Assembly: GCA_008508345.1 (NCBI GenBank)
Contig: QNGE01002682.1
Location: forward strand, 10,146 to 74,145
Direction: 5' to 3'
Length of the DNA stretch: 64,000 nucleotides
Origin: Paragonimus westermani
Lineage: Eukaryota; Platyhelminthes; Trematoda; Plagiorchiida; Troglotrematidae
Both the position numbers and the translations under genes were made by a program. Below, piece after piece: positions 1-11,900 of the stretch (positions within the stretch are counted from its first letter, which is position 1; each line of letters starts with the position of its first letter). The notes under the pieces are model-generated. The model saw nothing but the letters and a program-made list of their open reading frames with translations. It was not told where the DNA came from and made no database searches.

Positions 1-180
1 GGTACGTTTTTCAGGAAGAGATGCCAACCATCTTCCAACCCCCAACCTGGAGGACCAGGAGACTGTGGTTTGTCAGACCTCTACCTGTTGGCCTGCCTGG
101 TATGAGTAACTCTGTCCAGTTTAGCCCAAAAGGTCATCGAGATGTGCAAGCCGTCACACCACGTCAAGGTCCAGTCTCAC

Positions 181-266
181 CTACTGGGTAGCCATTCTGT
201 ATGAACACCTCTTGTAGAAAGTAGACTTTCTACAAGAGGTGTTCATACAGATTGGCTACCCAATAG
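181..266. repeat. Near-perfect 86-bp palindrome (two 42-nt arms, 2-nt centre)
   Basis: Bases 181-222 and 225-266 are reverse complements at 40 of 42 positions, with only AG (223-224) between them. The two mismatches lie in the outer part of the arms, at 184 and 195. The inner 27 bases of each arm pair perfectly. RNA from either strand would fold into a long hairpin with essentially no loop. Pairing does not clearly continue outside the arms, and I recognise no transposase or coding sequence next to it. It could be a fold-back element, a very recent inverted duplication, or an assembly or amplification artefact. The near-absent loop argues against an ordinary microRNA precursor. Confidence 0.9.
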
Positions 267-516
267 GTTTCATTCAGAAGGCTATGCGAGCGGTAGAGTT
301 GAAACTTGGGACTTGCGGTGATTGGGGAATTCGAATTTAATAGTTGCCCTTTCAAGGGAGATCCCATGGCCGAAGTTACCTCAAGAAAGCTCAGAAGGTC
401 AGTCGAAACAACCTAACCTGCCGCTGAATTATATGTGAGTTTCCTTTCAAGACTAGTTATTATGTCACAACTCAAAGGCAGACTTACACGTTCTACAGCC
501 AGTTGTTGTGTCTGTT

Positions 517-800
517 CATCTGTTTGCTGATGTCGAACATCATACATTAGTCGTACTGCAAGGCGACCGTCTGGTAGAGTGCTAGAAAGTTGTCTTGCGT
601 GGATGAATAACAGTGGTATGATTAAAAAGTTTTCATGCGCGACTGTTGCTTGTTTGGTCAACTCTAGTCATTCTATCAGTAATAAGGATGCTCCTCAGAT
701 TGTCTACCGAGTACCAAGATATCGATCGAAAATGATGAGACTCTGATTGTTGACAGTTGTCGTAGGCACTAGTATCCGATTGCGCAACCCTGACCTCTGC
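517..800. repeat. Unclassified dispersed repeat, copy 1
   Basis: Bases 517-630 align without gaps to 56,156-56,270, at roughly three-quarters identity by eye. Shared words include GCGTGGATGAA followed by AACAGTG. Weaker similarity continues on the 3' side to about 800, with small length differences. On the minus strand both copies can be read as related peptides, for example LLFIHARQ here against LLFIHAEQ in the other copy, which hints at former coding sequence. Stops and frameshifts break both, and I do not recognise a family. The repeat's true ends are unknown. Confidence 0.6.
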
Positions 801-850
801 GGTCAGAAGAATTCCGTGCGGACACAATCTCCTCTGGCCCCCAACCAATC

Positions 851-2860
851 AGGCCCACCATCTGGAACACTGACAGTGTGGCTGATAACAAACACGGCGT
901 CCATGACCTCTACTGATCGTTTTTTCTGACTCACCCTAGTTACTGTAAGATATCCGCACCAAATTTAGTACGAATGAGGAAGGCCACCCGAGGTGGTTGA
1001 AACGTAGATTATTACAAATTGCTCGTAACGTTGTGTTTATCACCCAGTTTATCACCACAGTTACTGTTTTCACGTGTGTTGTGTTGCAATTAGCCTGATG
1101 GCCAAACACAGAAAACAAACCCTGTTCGCTACTATGTCATACTCATGACTTCAGTGAGTATTTTCGAACGAACCTTAGTTCATTGTTTACGGAGGTCACT
1201 TGATTTTGTCCCCTGAAGTCTAAAACCATGGATGAATCCAAACAGATCTAGCTACCAGTCAGTATGAGGTTTCGATACCTGTGACGTGTCCTCAGGTCAG
1301 ATAAATGGCATTGCATGATGCAGATTAATTCAATCACATCATCGTTTGGCGCATCAATGTCTGTGCCTTGCCGTGTCATGTGTGTTCAGCCAGCTTACCC
1401 AGTTAACTCGGGCTTTTGATCAGCTGGGTGGAACCTAACGTATCCCTTTCATCGATGACCAATATGCTAGATCAGCAGCAAATGCAAGCAGAACATCAAA
1501 GGTACAGAGAAAATTTTTGAGCTTCGACGAAGGTGCATTTGCAATGGGAAGCTACAGGACGATCTGGACGCTGCCAACATCTGTACACTCACCGGAACAG
1601 CTGACCAAGAGGAATTGGAAAAATGGGTAGAGGAAGGAGATAGTTTATCTCTAGTTAGCCCTGCCAAGTTTATTCACTTGGGCTTTCTGTGAAACAAACA
1701 CTCTATAGATGCTTTTTAATGTACAATCAAACAAATGTTTTAAGCAGTGTGGGTAATAAGATGGTACACACATTGCATGTGAGAGTGAAAAGGTACATCA
1801 CCAAGAAAATTATCACCGCCAAACGGTATAGAAGTTGCTTATCGCCTAAGCCCCATATAACAAATCACATCCTTTATATGTTAAACAAATATATATCTCA
1901 CAGACTGAAATCGGCGTGTGTAGCTCCTCCTATGGAAATCAAAAGTTTGATGCGTATGAAGGTCGGGTAGCTACGAATATTAGGCAAGCTACGACACAAC
2001 AGTGGACGTATAAGTAGTCTGGTTTGGTTGTTACATTCACCGTAGGGTTATGACGTATTGCATCCTCAAACAACAATTTTCACCGTCCTTAAGTATGGAG
2101 ACAAATTCCTCAACCACATCATATAGGCAGTGACACAAACCTTATTAGGTTGGTAGTCGTTTGTTAAATAGGTCAGTTTTACCTGCGCAGTGTTTTTCTC
2201 TTGCATTTAGGACGTCTGTACCAGTTGAAGTATATTAGAACGACCACGTTGTTCATTTCTGGAGTTCAGTTTAATGTTTCCTTCTGTGTTTTCATAAAAC
2301 AATGACATAATACTGGACAGCGTGGAACAGAATTTGCACGAGAAGGGAAATGTGGCAACATGATCTTATAGAAATAAAACACTATTTCCTGAGCTTTATT
2401 CACAAGTCTAAAGTTTTCACGACATGTCTCCAAGATGCTTTTCTATAAGCAAAGGCGTTTAATTTTGGTACGCACCTTATTATTGGGAACAATGTTATGT
2501 TCACCTCGGTCAGTTTCATGCACCTCGGCGGTGTTAGTTCTTAAGAAACTCCTTCTTGAACTTCTAACGTCGAATGATAACCATGTGGATTGGTGTCGTT
2601 TTCCACACTATCAGTCTCGGTGAGTTGTTGATGTATTATCCTGTTCGGTTCACTCAGTTTTGTTGTTCCGAGATTTTAAATGCAGACTAGGCCGCTCCTG
2701 TCCTTCCATTTACAGGACTCCTTCCAATGGCATCAGTAGGAAACGTTGTTTACCCCGCTCAGGCAAAACAGCATTCAATCACCTCTTGAACTGCTGTTGA
2801 AAGATTAGTTTTCTAACCAGTGGTTCGACAAATTAATCAATTTAGATGAGACCCAAGTGT
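851..2860. other. No recognised feature
   Basis: I see no recognisable gene here. At about 1,460-1,690 the plus strand is open in two overlapping frames for 50-60 codons each. One reads as an acidic, Glu- and Asp-rich segment ending near LEKWVEEGDSLSL. No family is recognised, and frames this short are expected by chance. Confidence 0.5.
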
Positions 2861-2865
2861 GAAAG

Positions 2866-2965
2866 ATCAGGGAGTCTGGTTGGATTCGCACCAGCGACAG
2901 AAACAGCAACACTCAAAAGACGCACGCGTTCTACCAGCTAAGTTAGGAAGCCACGCCGGTAACTC
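2866..2965 (-). repeat. tRNA-like relic (tRNA pseudogene or SINE head)
   Basis: On the minus strand a B-box-like word GGTGCGAATCC (plus-strand 2882-2892) lies downstream of an A-box-like stretch TTAGCTGGTAG (about 2932-2943). Between them is a CTTTTGAG segment in the anticodon-loop position. The spacing fits an RNA polymerase III type 2 promoter with an extended variable region. The arms do not form a clean cloverleaf, so this is more likely a tRNA-derived SINE head or pseudogene than a working tRNA. Only one copy was found in this window. Confidence 0.35.
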
Positions 2966-5900
2966 AGAACTTTCACAGCTGGACTCTGTTACACACCTGC
3001 TCCACTTTCTCACAAGGAATCCAAACAATCTTGGAATTTGTTGCCATGGCAGGATTTCCCAAACACTCCAGACTGTAATCCCTTAACGCCACTGCTGAGT
3101 GATTGTTTCTTTCGCTGGTTTGAATCCATCAGAAGGCTAAATATTTCGCAATTGATTTCTCCTTAAGGTTCTAGAATCATCCACAGTTTACCCTTTCAAA
3201 CTGTGTCTCCAATTCTCATGAATTCAGTTACACTTCACAACCCTGTATGTGAGTCTCATGTCGGTTTCAACAGCCTCCTTCCTGCTAAAGTATGCAGATG
3301 GTGTCTTCGATGTTCAACTTTCAGAGATTTCCAGTTCCTTCGTCCAGTCGAGTGATCTCACCGAGTTGCCCAGTTGATATGATGCAAGCTACTCGTCTAC
3401 CAGTATGTCGAGTGTATTGATGTTTTAGTTTCTCTTCTTAAAATATGGTGATTGTACCTTAGCACATATTGAAAGCCAGGCTATTCCTCTATCCCAGTCA
3501 ATCAAATATTTAGGTATAACGTTTATCCACCAGCAGATATAAAAAAGGCTCTCAGTCTCTGTGAGTGCATGCATACCCTATCAGTGGTTACGTTGTCTTC
3601 TGATAAGTCTTCCTACACCTCCGACAATGACCTTACACTTCTTTCTAGATCTACGAGACATATGTCTTACGGTAGAGATATTTCTCATTCCAGCCTGGTT
3701 GGCCTTATTCCACTATTGAAAGGAGATTTTAAACGAGAAAATCGTTTAAACAATGATCCGGCGAACAAATTGACGAGGTTGTAACCAATTTTGGAGCACT
3801 GGGTTTCACACATGGCGAACAATAAACAATTTACCGCGTCCATGTAGATATCATTTTTGCTGACTTGTGGATAGCTCGAAGTTGTACATTATCTGATAGG
3901 CTGTCAGTCGAGGACCTCATGTAATCAACTCTACTATACGATGAATTTCAACAAAAGTGAACAGGCAAGTAGCCAGTAGAAAACGAGAGCTGTCCAAGTC
4001 ACCTTAAGTTTATGAAAAGTCCCTATTGAAAACATAGTTGTTGCAGCAATTTACGAAAACGATTACATCACAACACGGTCATTGATTAGTTAAACCTTCT
4101 GCTCCGAAGTTATGGTTCAAGCTACTAGCAATTTTCAAATTCGGCTGTTGAAAATCCTGCATAAATATGATCGCTGCAATTAATTGGGAATGATATTCAA
4201 TCAATACCATTCAGTTTCTTCAATGGCGTGACTGTGGACAGTAGAACTGTTAGCATGTCTGCAGACTGTAAACTGGATGATCTTGGATGCAACCCACAGT
4301 GATGGCATCTTCAAATCTTGTCGAAATTGTGTACGTAACCACATGTGAATAAGCAAAATTTGGTAGAATTCTAGCTCGCCAAAACACATGTGAACCAACT
4401 GGTATTCTGTACCCGTATATCTGGTTTTGCTAACACCTCTCTTCCGATTCATATGGCAAATCGAGCTTGACAATCTAGCACATCTTATTTCAATTCGAAA
4501 AGTGTCGTCCAATGTTTGAACTACCGAGAGTCAGCAGCCAGTAGTTCACCGTTCGTTGACTGGCAACTGTGGTCCGGGTCAAATATATAATCGTAACCAC
4601 TAATTAACTCAGCCCAAAAGGGGAGTGTGAACACCATCATAAGTCACTTTATCCACTTGCGTTCACTACAATCCAAGATGCAGACGCGCATATTACGACG
4701 CTGACTGACCGCAGCCTATAAATTTTCCACCCAATCCTTATACCAGAGACCCTAACGCCGAAGCGCTTTAAGTAGGTCATTTACTTAACTGGTGGTATAT
4801 CGGGGGGGGGGGAATATGACAATTTTGAAATTGTCCTCTTTGCACACTGCATTAAAGAGCTGAGGTCAACGATATTGAATGTGCACAATCGTGGAGATCT
4901 GTTACATTCTAAAAGTGCACAACTGTAGGATCCAAGTTATACAGAAAAAGCTACAACCGGGCTGAGACACGAGATTCACGAAGACAGTTTGTGGAATACA
5001 ATGGTATCACATTTGACGAGTCTAATATGTATGCTCGGACTCGCGTAATCCGAAGCTATAATCTGAAACGTCTAACTGACTATACACTGCTGGAATTTTT
5101 TTCCATCCTGCTGGACGAACCAAAGACACGATCAATCAATTAGAACAAGGGCTGCGCTCACATTACCAATGTACCTAATTCTTCATTACACACGTGGGTT
5201 GTGCTGTTTGTATGATCACAATAAACATGAGGGTCAAGGTCATACTGATAGATTTCATCATGTAGATTGGATCGATTTCATTGGCACCACAGACTACCGT
5301 ATGTTACAATTATTTGTCATTTAAGTGTTTAGGAAGTTAATTTCACCACCACGAAAAGAAACCTACAACTTCCGTTTTTCGGAATCTAGTGACCGATGAG
5401 CAGTCAGTAAGCGGTCACACTTACATCTAATCTGGTTCCATACAGCCTTCAGCAGTAGGTGCGAATGAAGAGACTGTTCAGTGGGCTCAGCCGTGACCGA
5501 ATGAGGCGCCGCTTGAAATGTTTCTTGGTTAGTGAGTGGAAAAGTTTTACGCAACAGACCGAACCACTCTTCTGGACCTCAAGATACCTGAACAGGCTGG
5601 AAATCACATGGTTAGCTTAAATGGAACTGTGTAAACCTGAAAATCTTGCTCACAAGGGTAATACGTCATCTTTATACAGCTCTCCCTTCCACAGCGACTA
5701 TCCGTATTGAGGACAACTCCACTGCAATAACCACATTTTAGACAACAATATGGACCATAACGTATTATGGCAGACGGTTTTCAATAAGCAACTCCTCTAT
5801 GGAGAGACTCGGTATAATAGTTTTCAGCACATTTGCTGCATCGTTCTCAGATTTGTGAACTCTGAGGGTCGTAGATCAGATAAGAGTGGTTTTTGCGAAA

Positions 5901-8900
5901 AACAAATGGGAGTCGCTGCGAGTGAATGCAAAAAGCAGCGCATATATACCGGATAATTCAGCAGGCCCAACATAACTTCGTGTTCGGTCTGGCCCAATCC
6001 TGGATTCGGTTCCTACCACGTTCTGTCATGTTGGACCTGCAAGATACATCCAGGTAAGAGTTAGCGCAAAGGGTCGGTCGATTACCACCCTAACTCAATA
6101 AACCTGGACAATGAAAGGACCGGAAAAGAAATTGTGTCGTATGGTTGTCGAGTGGTCAGTCTGAGTTCTGGCAAACTACAGCGCTCCAAGTCTGTTTACG
6201 GCCTCATTATGTCAAACCGAATTTCCAGAGCGCGTTAAACAAATAAGGTGAAACAAAAGTTCTTCATTTGAGTACAGCCTGTTGTCTATCTAAACATTAG
6301 GAAAATACGGGTACAATTTCATGTTGTAGAACGCACGTCTATGAAATGTAAGTGCTCAGAATGTGTGGAAAATACTACGTCCGCGTCAGTGCGTTACAAG
6401 GAGGACCAGCAGGGTATATAAGTGATTTCTCAAAGTATTTAACATTAATATACTGATATTCGATTCAAAATTTCAGAAAAAACCGAGGTGGCTGTTCATC
6501 ATTGTGGACATTGTAACTGTGCGGCAAACGACAAACGCTAACAGAATGACAGCATTAGCTCACATCTGTTAGCGGGTGAAGTAGCTGGAGTATCGATCAC
6601 ATCGGCTAAGGACTGATTTGTTTGCACTGAGGACGACCGTGAAGAATATTAACTGGAGGGCCAGTGTAACTGCAAAAAAAGTGTACTCGTTCTTCGCATG
6701 TTCCCACAGAGAAGCCATCTGCCAGGTGTTCAGCAAGTAACTTGATGGTCATATTTGACCGCAGTGTGTAAGGTGAAAATCCGACTCTCCTGATAACTCT
6801 ACGCAATTAGAATCTAAAGTACCTTCGAATGAAGATATTTCTTTTCCGAAGTAGAGTACTCAAATAATGGGAGATCTTACCTGAGCAGAAAGGTTTCTAC
6901 AATGTTCAAAACGTACCAAGGAAACCAAAAACAAGTTGTGTTATTTCCATACGAATACGCCACTCACCAACGCGATTCATCAACAGCAAGCCGACCATGT
7001 TACCTCCCCAAATACAGCCGGTGAATGCAGTCGTTATTCCAAATGTTAGGTGGAATTTCAGGATAAACCAGCTTGATCACTTCATGAACTTGACCAATGG
7101 AATTAACACAGTAAGTAAGATATTGAAGTAGATATGGGTCTCCTGCTTAAATCTGCATTATCGGATATCATGTATGTTTACTGGATGCCATTCGTTGGAT
7201 AATGTCATCATAGATGCCAATGGTGCTTCAAGAAAACCGGGCTACTTCACGGGACAACCTTACTTCATATAACAAAACCATAAACCAGATGACAAATAAA
7301 CCGATTTTGGAAAACCTGTTGCTGTAAAATGGGTACACATTTGACACACTTGATATCGTGCCAACCCCACTGTTTGTTCGTTTCCCAACACGTAACTATT
7401 CATATTTTTTCCATCGACTATGCCAAATAAGACAAAGAACATGCAATCAATGTGGATGAGGAGACGTTAGTTAACAGGACACCCTAACTATACATGGGCT
7501 CCAGTTGACGAGTTAGCTGAAATTATTCACATTGGAAAAAATGCGAAAAATAATTAGCGTCTTTCAGTGTGGCTTGGTCATATCTTTTAGACAGACTATC
7601 GTGAAACAACAGACAGTTGATGAACATGTGAAAACGAAGTCACTGGGTGATGAGACGCCTGATGGCAAACTTGTTCGTTTTACAACATACCCCACTAGAA
7701 CTAGGCAGATGCAGTTGAATTATAGGCAAAATGTTGGTATCCCGTTTTAGCTCCAAAGCCATGATTTTCATGCTCTTTTCTGATAGTTGCAATAAAATAG
7801 GATAGTGTACAACACTCTGACAGTGTCATAGCTAAATTGAAATACATCACCGTGTGATGAGTTCCGTTTGTATTTTCGACTGCTCTGAATAACATGCTCA
7901 CACTCGACTTAGTTCGTTTTATGGCAAAAGCGCTGGCGATAAGGTTTTCATAGATGGATTATTAAACTCAGCGAGGTATATGAACCGTTATCACGACTAA
8001 CCGACCACACCTTTAACAACATTACTTAATGAACCGAAAATTAGCGTATTCAAAGTAAGAAGGTGTGTTTCAAAACACTACAATAGGTTTTTACCGTTGA
8101 TTAAACCGTTAGAATAAGAATTCAGGTCGTCATAAGCATATGTGTACCATCTGAAAGCCAGTGTGACCATCCAAATGGACGATCATATGAAGTCAGAAGT
8201 AAGCAGGCGGCCAAAGTACGCTTCAGTATGAGCAGTTAAAAGTTCATCCATGCTATATGATTACTCCAACGTTGTTCATCAGGTTGACTGTGAACACATG
8301 CGTCAGCATACTGAATTAAACAAAGCAATGTTTTTAACTGTCAATGTTGTGACTGTAGGGCCTACAGGATGCATGTTGAGGAAACGGTGGTATTGTGTCA
8401 ACGAGGCTAAAGGAGAACGGCCTCGATCTTAAGAAGCTACGAGACGACAAGCTGAGCAAATCTGACACAGTTTGAGACGTTTTCATTGCCGAGTAGTGAG
8501 GCCGTGAAATTAGGTTTCAGTTCCCGACGTTGCTGTCCAAACTTTCTGCTATAATTTGGACCTGTGTTGACTCTTACGACGGGTCTTATATTGAAAGACG
8601 AAAACCAAATTGACATTGAGTTCGTGAAGACCTGTTTACAGAGTTTTGGGTACTCCCAATATTTTAAAAGATAAGGTTGTAATCTGTTTAGAAGGAAAGC
8701 ACCGTCAGAGTAATGACAACACACCTCACACGGGACCTACCGTGGTAGCTTGAACTGAATCATCTCGACGTTTTTGCAAACCAAAGTTAACGGTGAAATG
8801 AATGAGCGAGTGTGCTGTGTCTTCGTTTTCATAACCTGGTAGGCATTGTACTGCCTAAATCAACTTCAGTGTGATCACGCTATTCTGTGCTGCAATAAAG

Positions 8901-11900
8901 GGCTACAGACTAAAGAGGCTTGCATGTATGTTAATTTATTTCGCCTAATTTTATTTATCTCGGTACTTTCTCACACGCATTCACTAATCTTGTCATCCTT
9001 ACATGCTTTTTATGCGTATCCAGTCGGAACCTGTCCAGATGCCGACAAGATTTCAAAGTTGACATCGTACATATTTACAATGATCAGTGAACATCCACTT
9101 TTGTCTTGATGTTCATATAAATGGAACCAGAGAGTGTAATCTATTAGGCAGGCTTTGTTGGTAATGTTTGGTTCACATAGGTATGTCTACATAGATGACC
9201 TAATCGATTTGTTGTGCGCCTCGAGTATTCATTAATCCCTAAATTGAAGAAGAACGCTGTACAACAGAAATAAGCCCAAAGGTAGAAGACGTGGAGCTTT
9301 ATAAATGCTGCTAGCTTAGAATAAACGAAGACGTCAGTGGTTCCGGTGGATCACCATTCCATAAAAAGTTTCTAGCCAGCAATATGGATGAGTGCGAAAC
9401 TCCAAATCTGGTAGACAACACCTCAGCACAGCCACTAGGGTGATCTCAGTTCGCTATCTGACCATCTCTTGGTGTTATTTGACAGGGGGCAACATCGGTA
9501 AATAAGGCTCTGCCTATCCGCCACACTATGCGGTCCACACAGACAGTACAAGCAAATTATTTTGAAATTGCTTCAAAACATTCTCTGTTAATAGACTAAT
9601 TGGACACTTTAACGTCCAGTTGCTCTGAGTACACAACCATTCCACTGGATACGGATTAACTGGCGCAGACAACAACTGTCAAACACAAGTTCGAGCCTAT
9701 CTACGCGATGAACCAGTTTGTTTATGATTATTTAGACAACATGGATCGCACGCAGACTATAAACACATTGTCCCGAAAGTCTGTGAAAACAGCGCAGTAG
9801 AGCATTTTCACGATTTACACACCTAACCCAGTTGACTGGATTGTGATCTCTCACACGAACAAGCAAGCAATGAGCAACCTGTTGTTGCACGTGTACTTTA
9901 AAAGGGCAACAGTTTCCCGAATAAAGGACAAACGTTTTGAATATGCCAGTTCATGTGGAATGCACAAAGTCCACTGCTGAAGGACCACCGGATGATTCCC
10001 AGTACAAAAAATTCTCAAAAATGTTTACCAGTCCACTTGACGAGTGACCTCTATTTGCGGATAAGCACTTTCCATAATCAGGATTGCCGTGCGTAAGCGT
10101 TTTGCCCTAGAAATGTTTCTGTAAACACGCATGCACGGCAAACACACAAGCATTAAAGCACATGTACATACTTGCCTTTCTTCACATACATTCCAGTGGT
10201 CTATATCTTTTAACTAGACCAGTTTACTCGTTCAATCTGCCCACCTCTGTTGTGTATGTGAATTATAAGGGAACTGAGTGGTATCCAAAATCATTGTGAT
10301 CAGTCGAAGTGTCCACAGATGAATAATCAAACAACGCTAAGCTGTTGTACAAACCATTAAGACAGCAGGATCCTACGTCATAATGTCCACCACGTGACAC
10401 TAAGAGTTCTAAAGATTCAAACTAATAACGGTCAAATGATGTCATCTTTTATGTGCGATGAGAAACAGATCGCGAGTATGTCATCAGCTTCTTGGTCAAC
10501 AGTGGCAGCATAAACGTCGTCACGATCATGAACAATGATAGAAACAGAGTGAATGTTATGATTAACGTTGAACATAAAAGAAAATTTCAATAGTTGCATC
10601 CGTAAATGTAGCTGGTCCGTGTTATTTGATGAGTTTTCCAAACCTGAAGGTACCGAATCACGTGACTGTTAGAGTCAAGATGTTGACAACATTTTTCCAG
10701 TAAAGATAAGTTTATTACGGAAGGCTGCAGTTACGAAGGTTGTTTGTTAATAAGTTGAGTTTTACACCCAACTAAGTCAGGTTACTTAAAGACTTACTTG
10801 CTGGAATCTTTTGACCTACGTTGTCCACTTATAACTTGAGGCACTATTCAAGGGTAGCCTCAGACCATTGCAGTGAAACACAGAGGTGAATTGTTTACTT
10901 GTCTCTGTTCTACCCAAACATCTGGAAACTAAATATACAGAAATTAGTGTTCAAAGTTCATACTGAAGGTGATAATTCAAGGAAACTAGCCACATAGTGG
11001 ACAGCTAACAGAATGTGTTTGGAGAGTAGATTCGACACTTTAGCAAAGCATTGGCGCAATTTGTCTTAGTATACTACTGCAGTGATCATAGTTTTACGCA
11101 TCAAGCCATACGTTTCTCGTTGACTGAAAACAATCCCGATGAGACCATAATCTCACACACGTCGACAGGCTACATAGTTTGTTAGTGAACTATGTGGCGT
11201 AAACGTGTACACAAAAGGAGAAACTAATCCTGTAGGAGAAAGGCACATAGCGACTGCATGCTAGCTGACGATCAAATGAGCATACAAACGCATGTTCAGA
11301 ACAGATTGTCTTATGAAGAGCATGATTCATCATTTTTGATGACAGGCATTCAAAAACAAGTTAGTTGTTGTTCACGTGGACAGAAGGAATGTGATCTAGC
11401 TGAAGCCAGTTACAAAATTCTGATCGAGAGGAACTAAGCTGCAGATTGGTCTCGGTTCATGAAGTTAATAATCAGTTGTAATTGGGAAGTCCGGTTGAAA
11501 CAATCGAATATTAGGAGGTGTTTCGTAAGTCGACAGAGAGCTAACCAACGCGGTAGGTAAACAGAGACTGCTATGGGTGAAAATTTAACTTGTTTTCGTG
11601 CACAAAACATTTGTGTTTAGTCAGAGAGCAACAAAAAAAATAACAATGCCCCTCACTGTTTAGGTTCTGCATCGTAAAAGAGACCGTAGACACTCCCAGC
11701 CTTAAGAAGGTTGTTGCAGCACATTATGAATACAAGCAATCCGATGCACCTTTTTGTCATCAATACCATAGTGAATGTTAATAACCTTGGGTCATGTTTG
11801 AGTAACCACGATTGTAAGGAAGTAACCGGTTGGTCATCAGTGAGTCCAGATTCCTGCTGGGAAAATGAATGTTTAACTTACACTGTTCCACTGTTTTTAA

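Noticed and set aside
1460..1690. Glu/Gln-rich open stretch that looked like a gag or coiled-coil exon
   Set aside because: Two overlapping frames are equally open, no motif is present, and no border signals are convincing.
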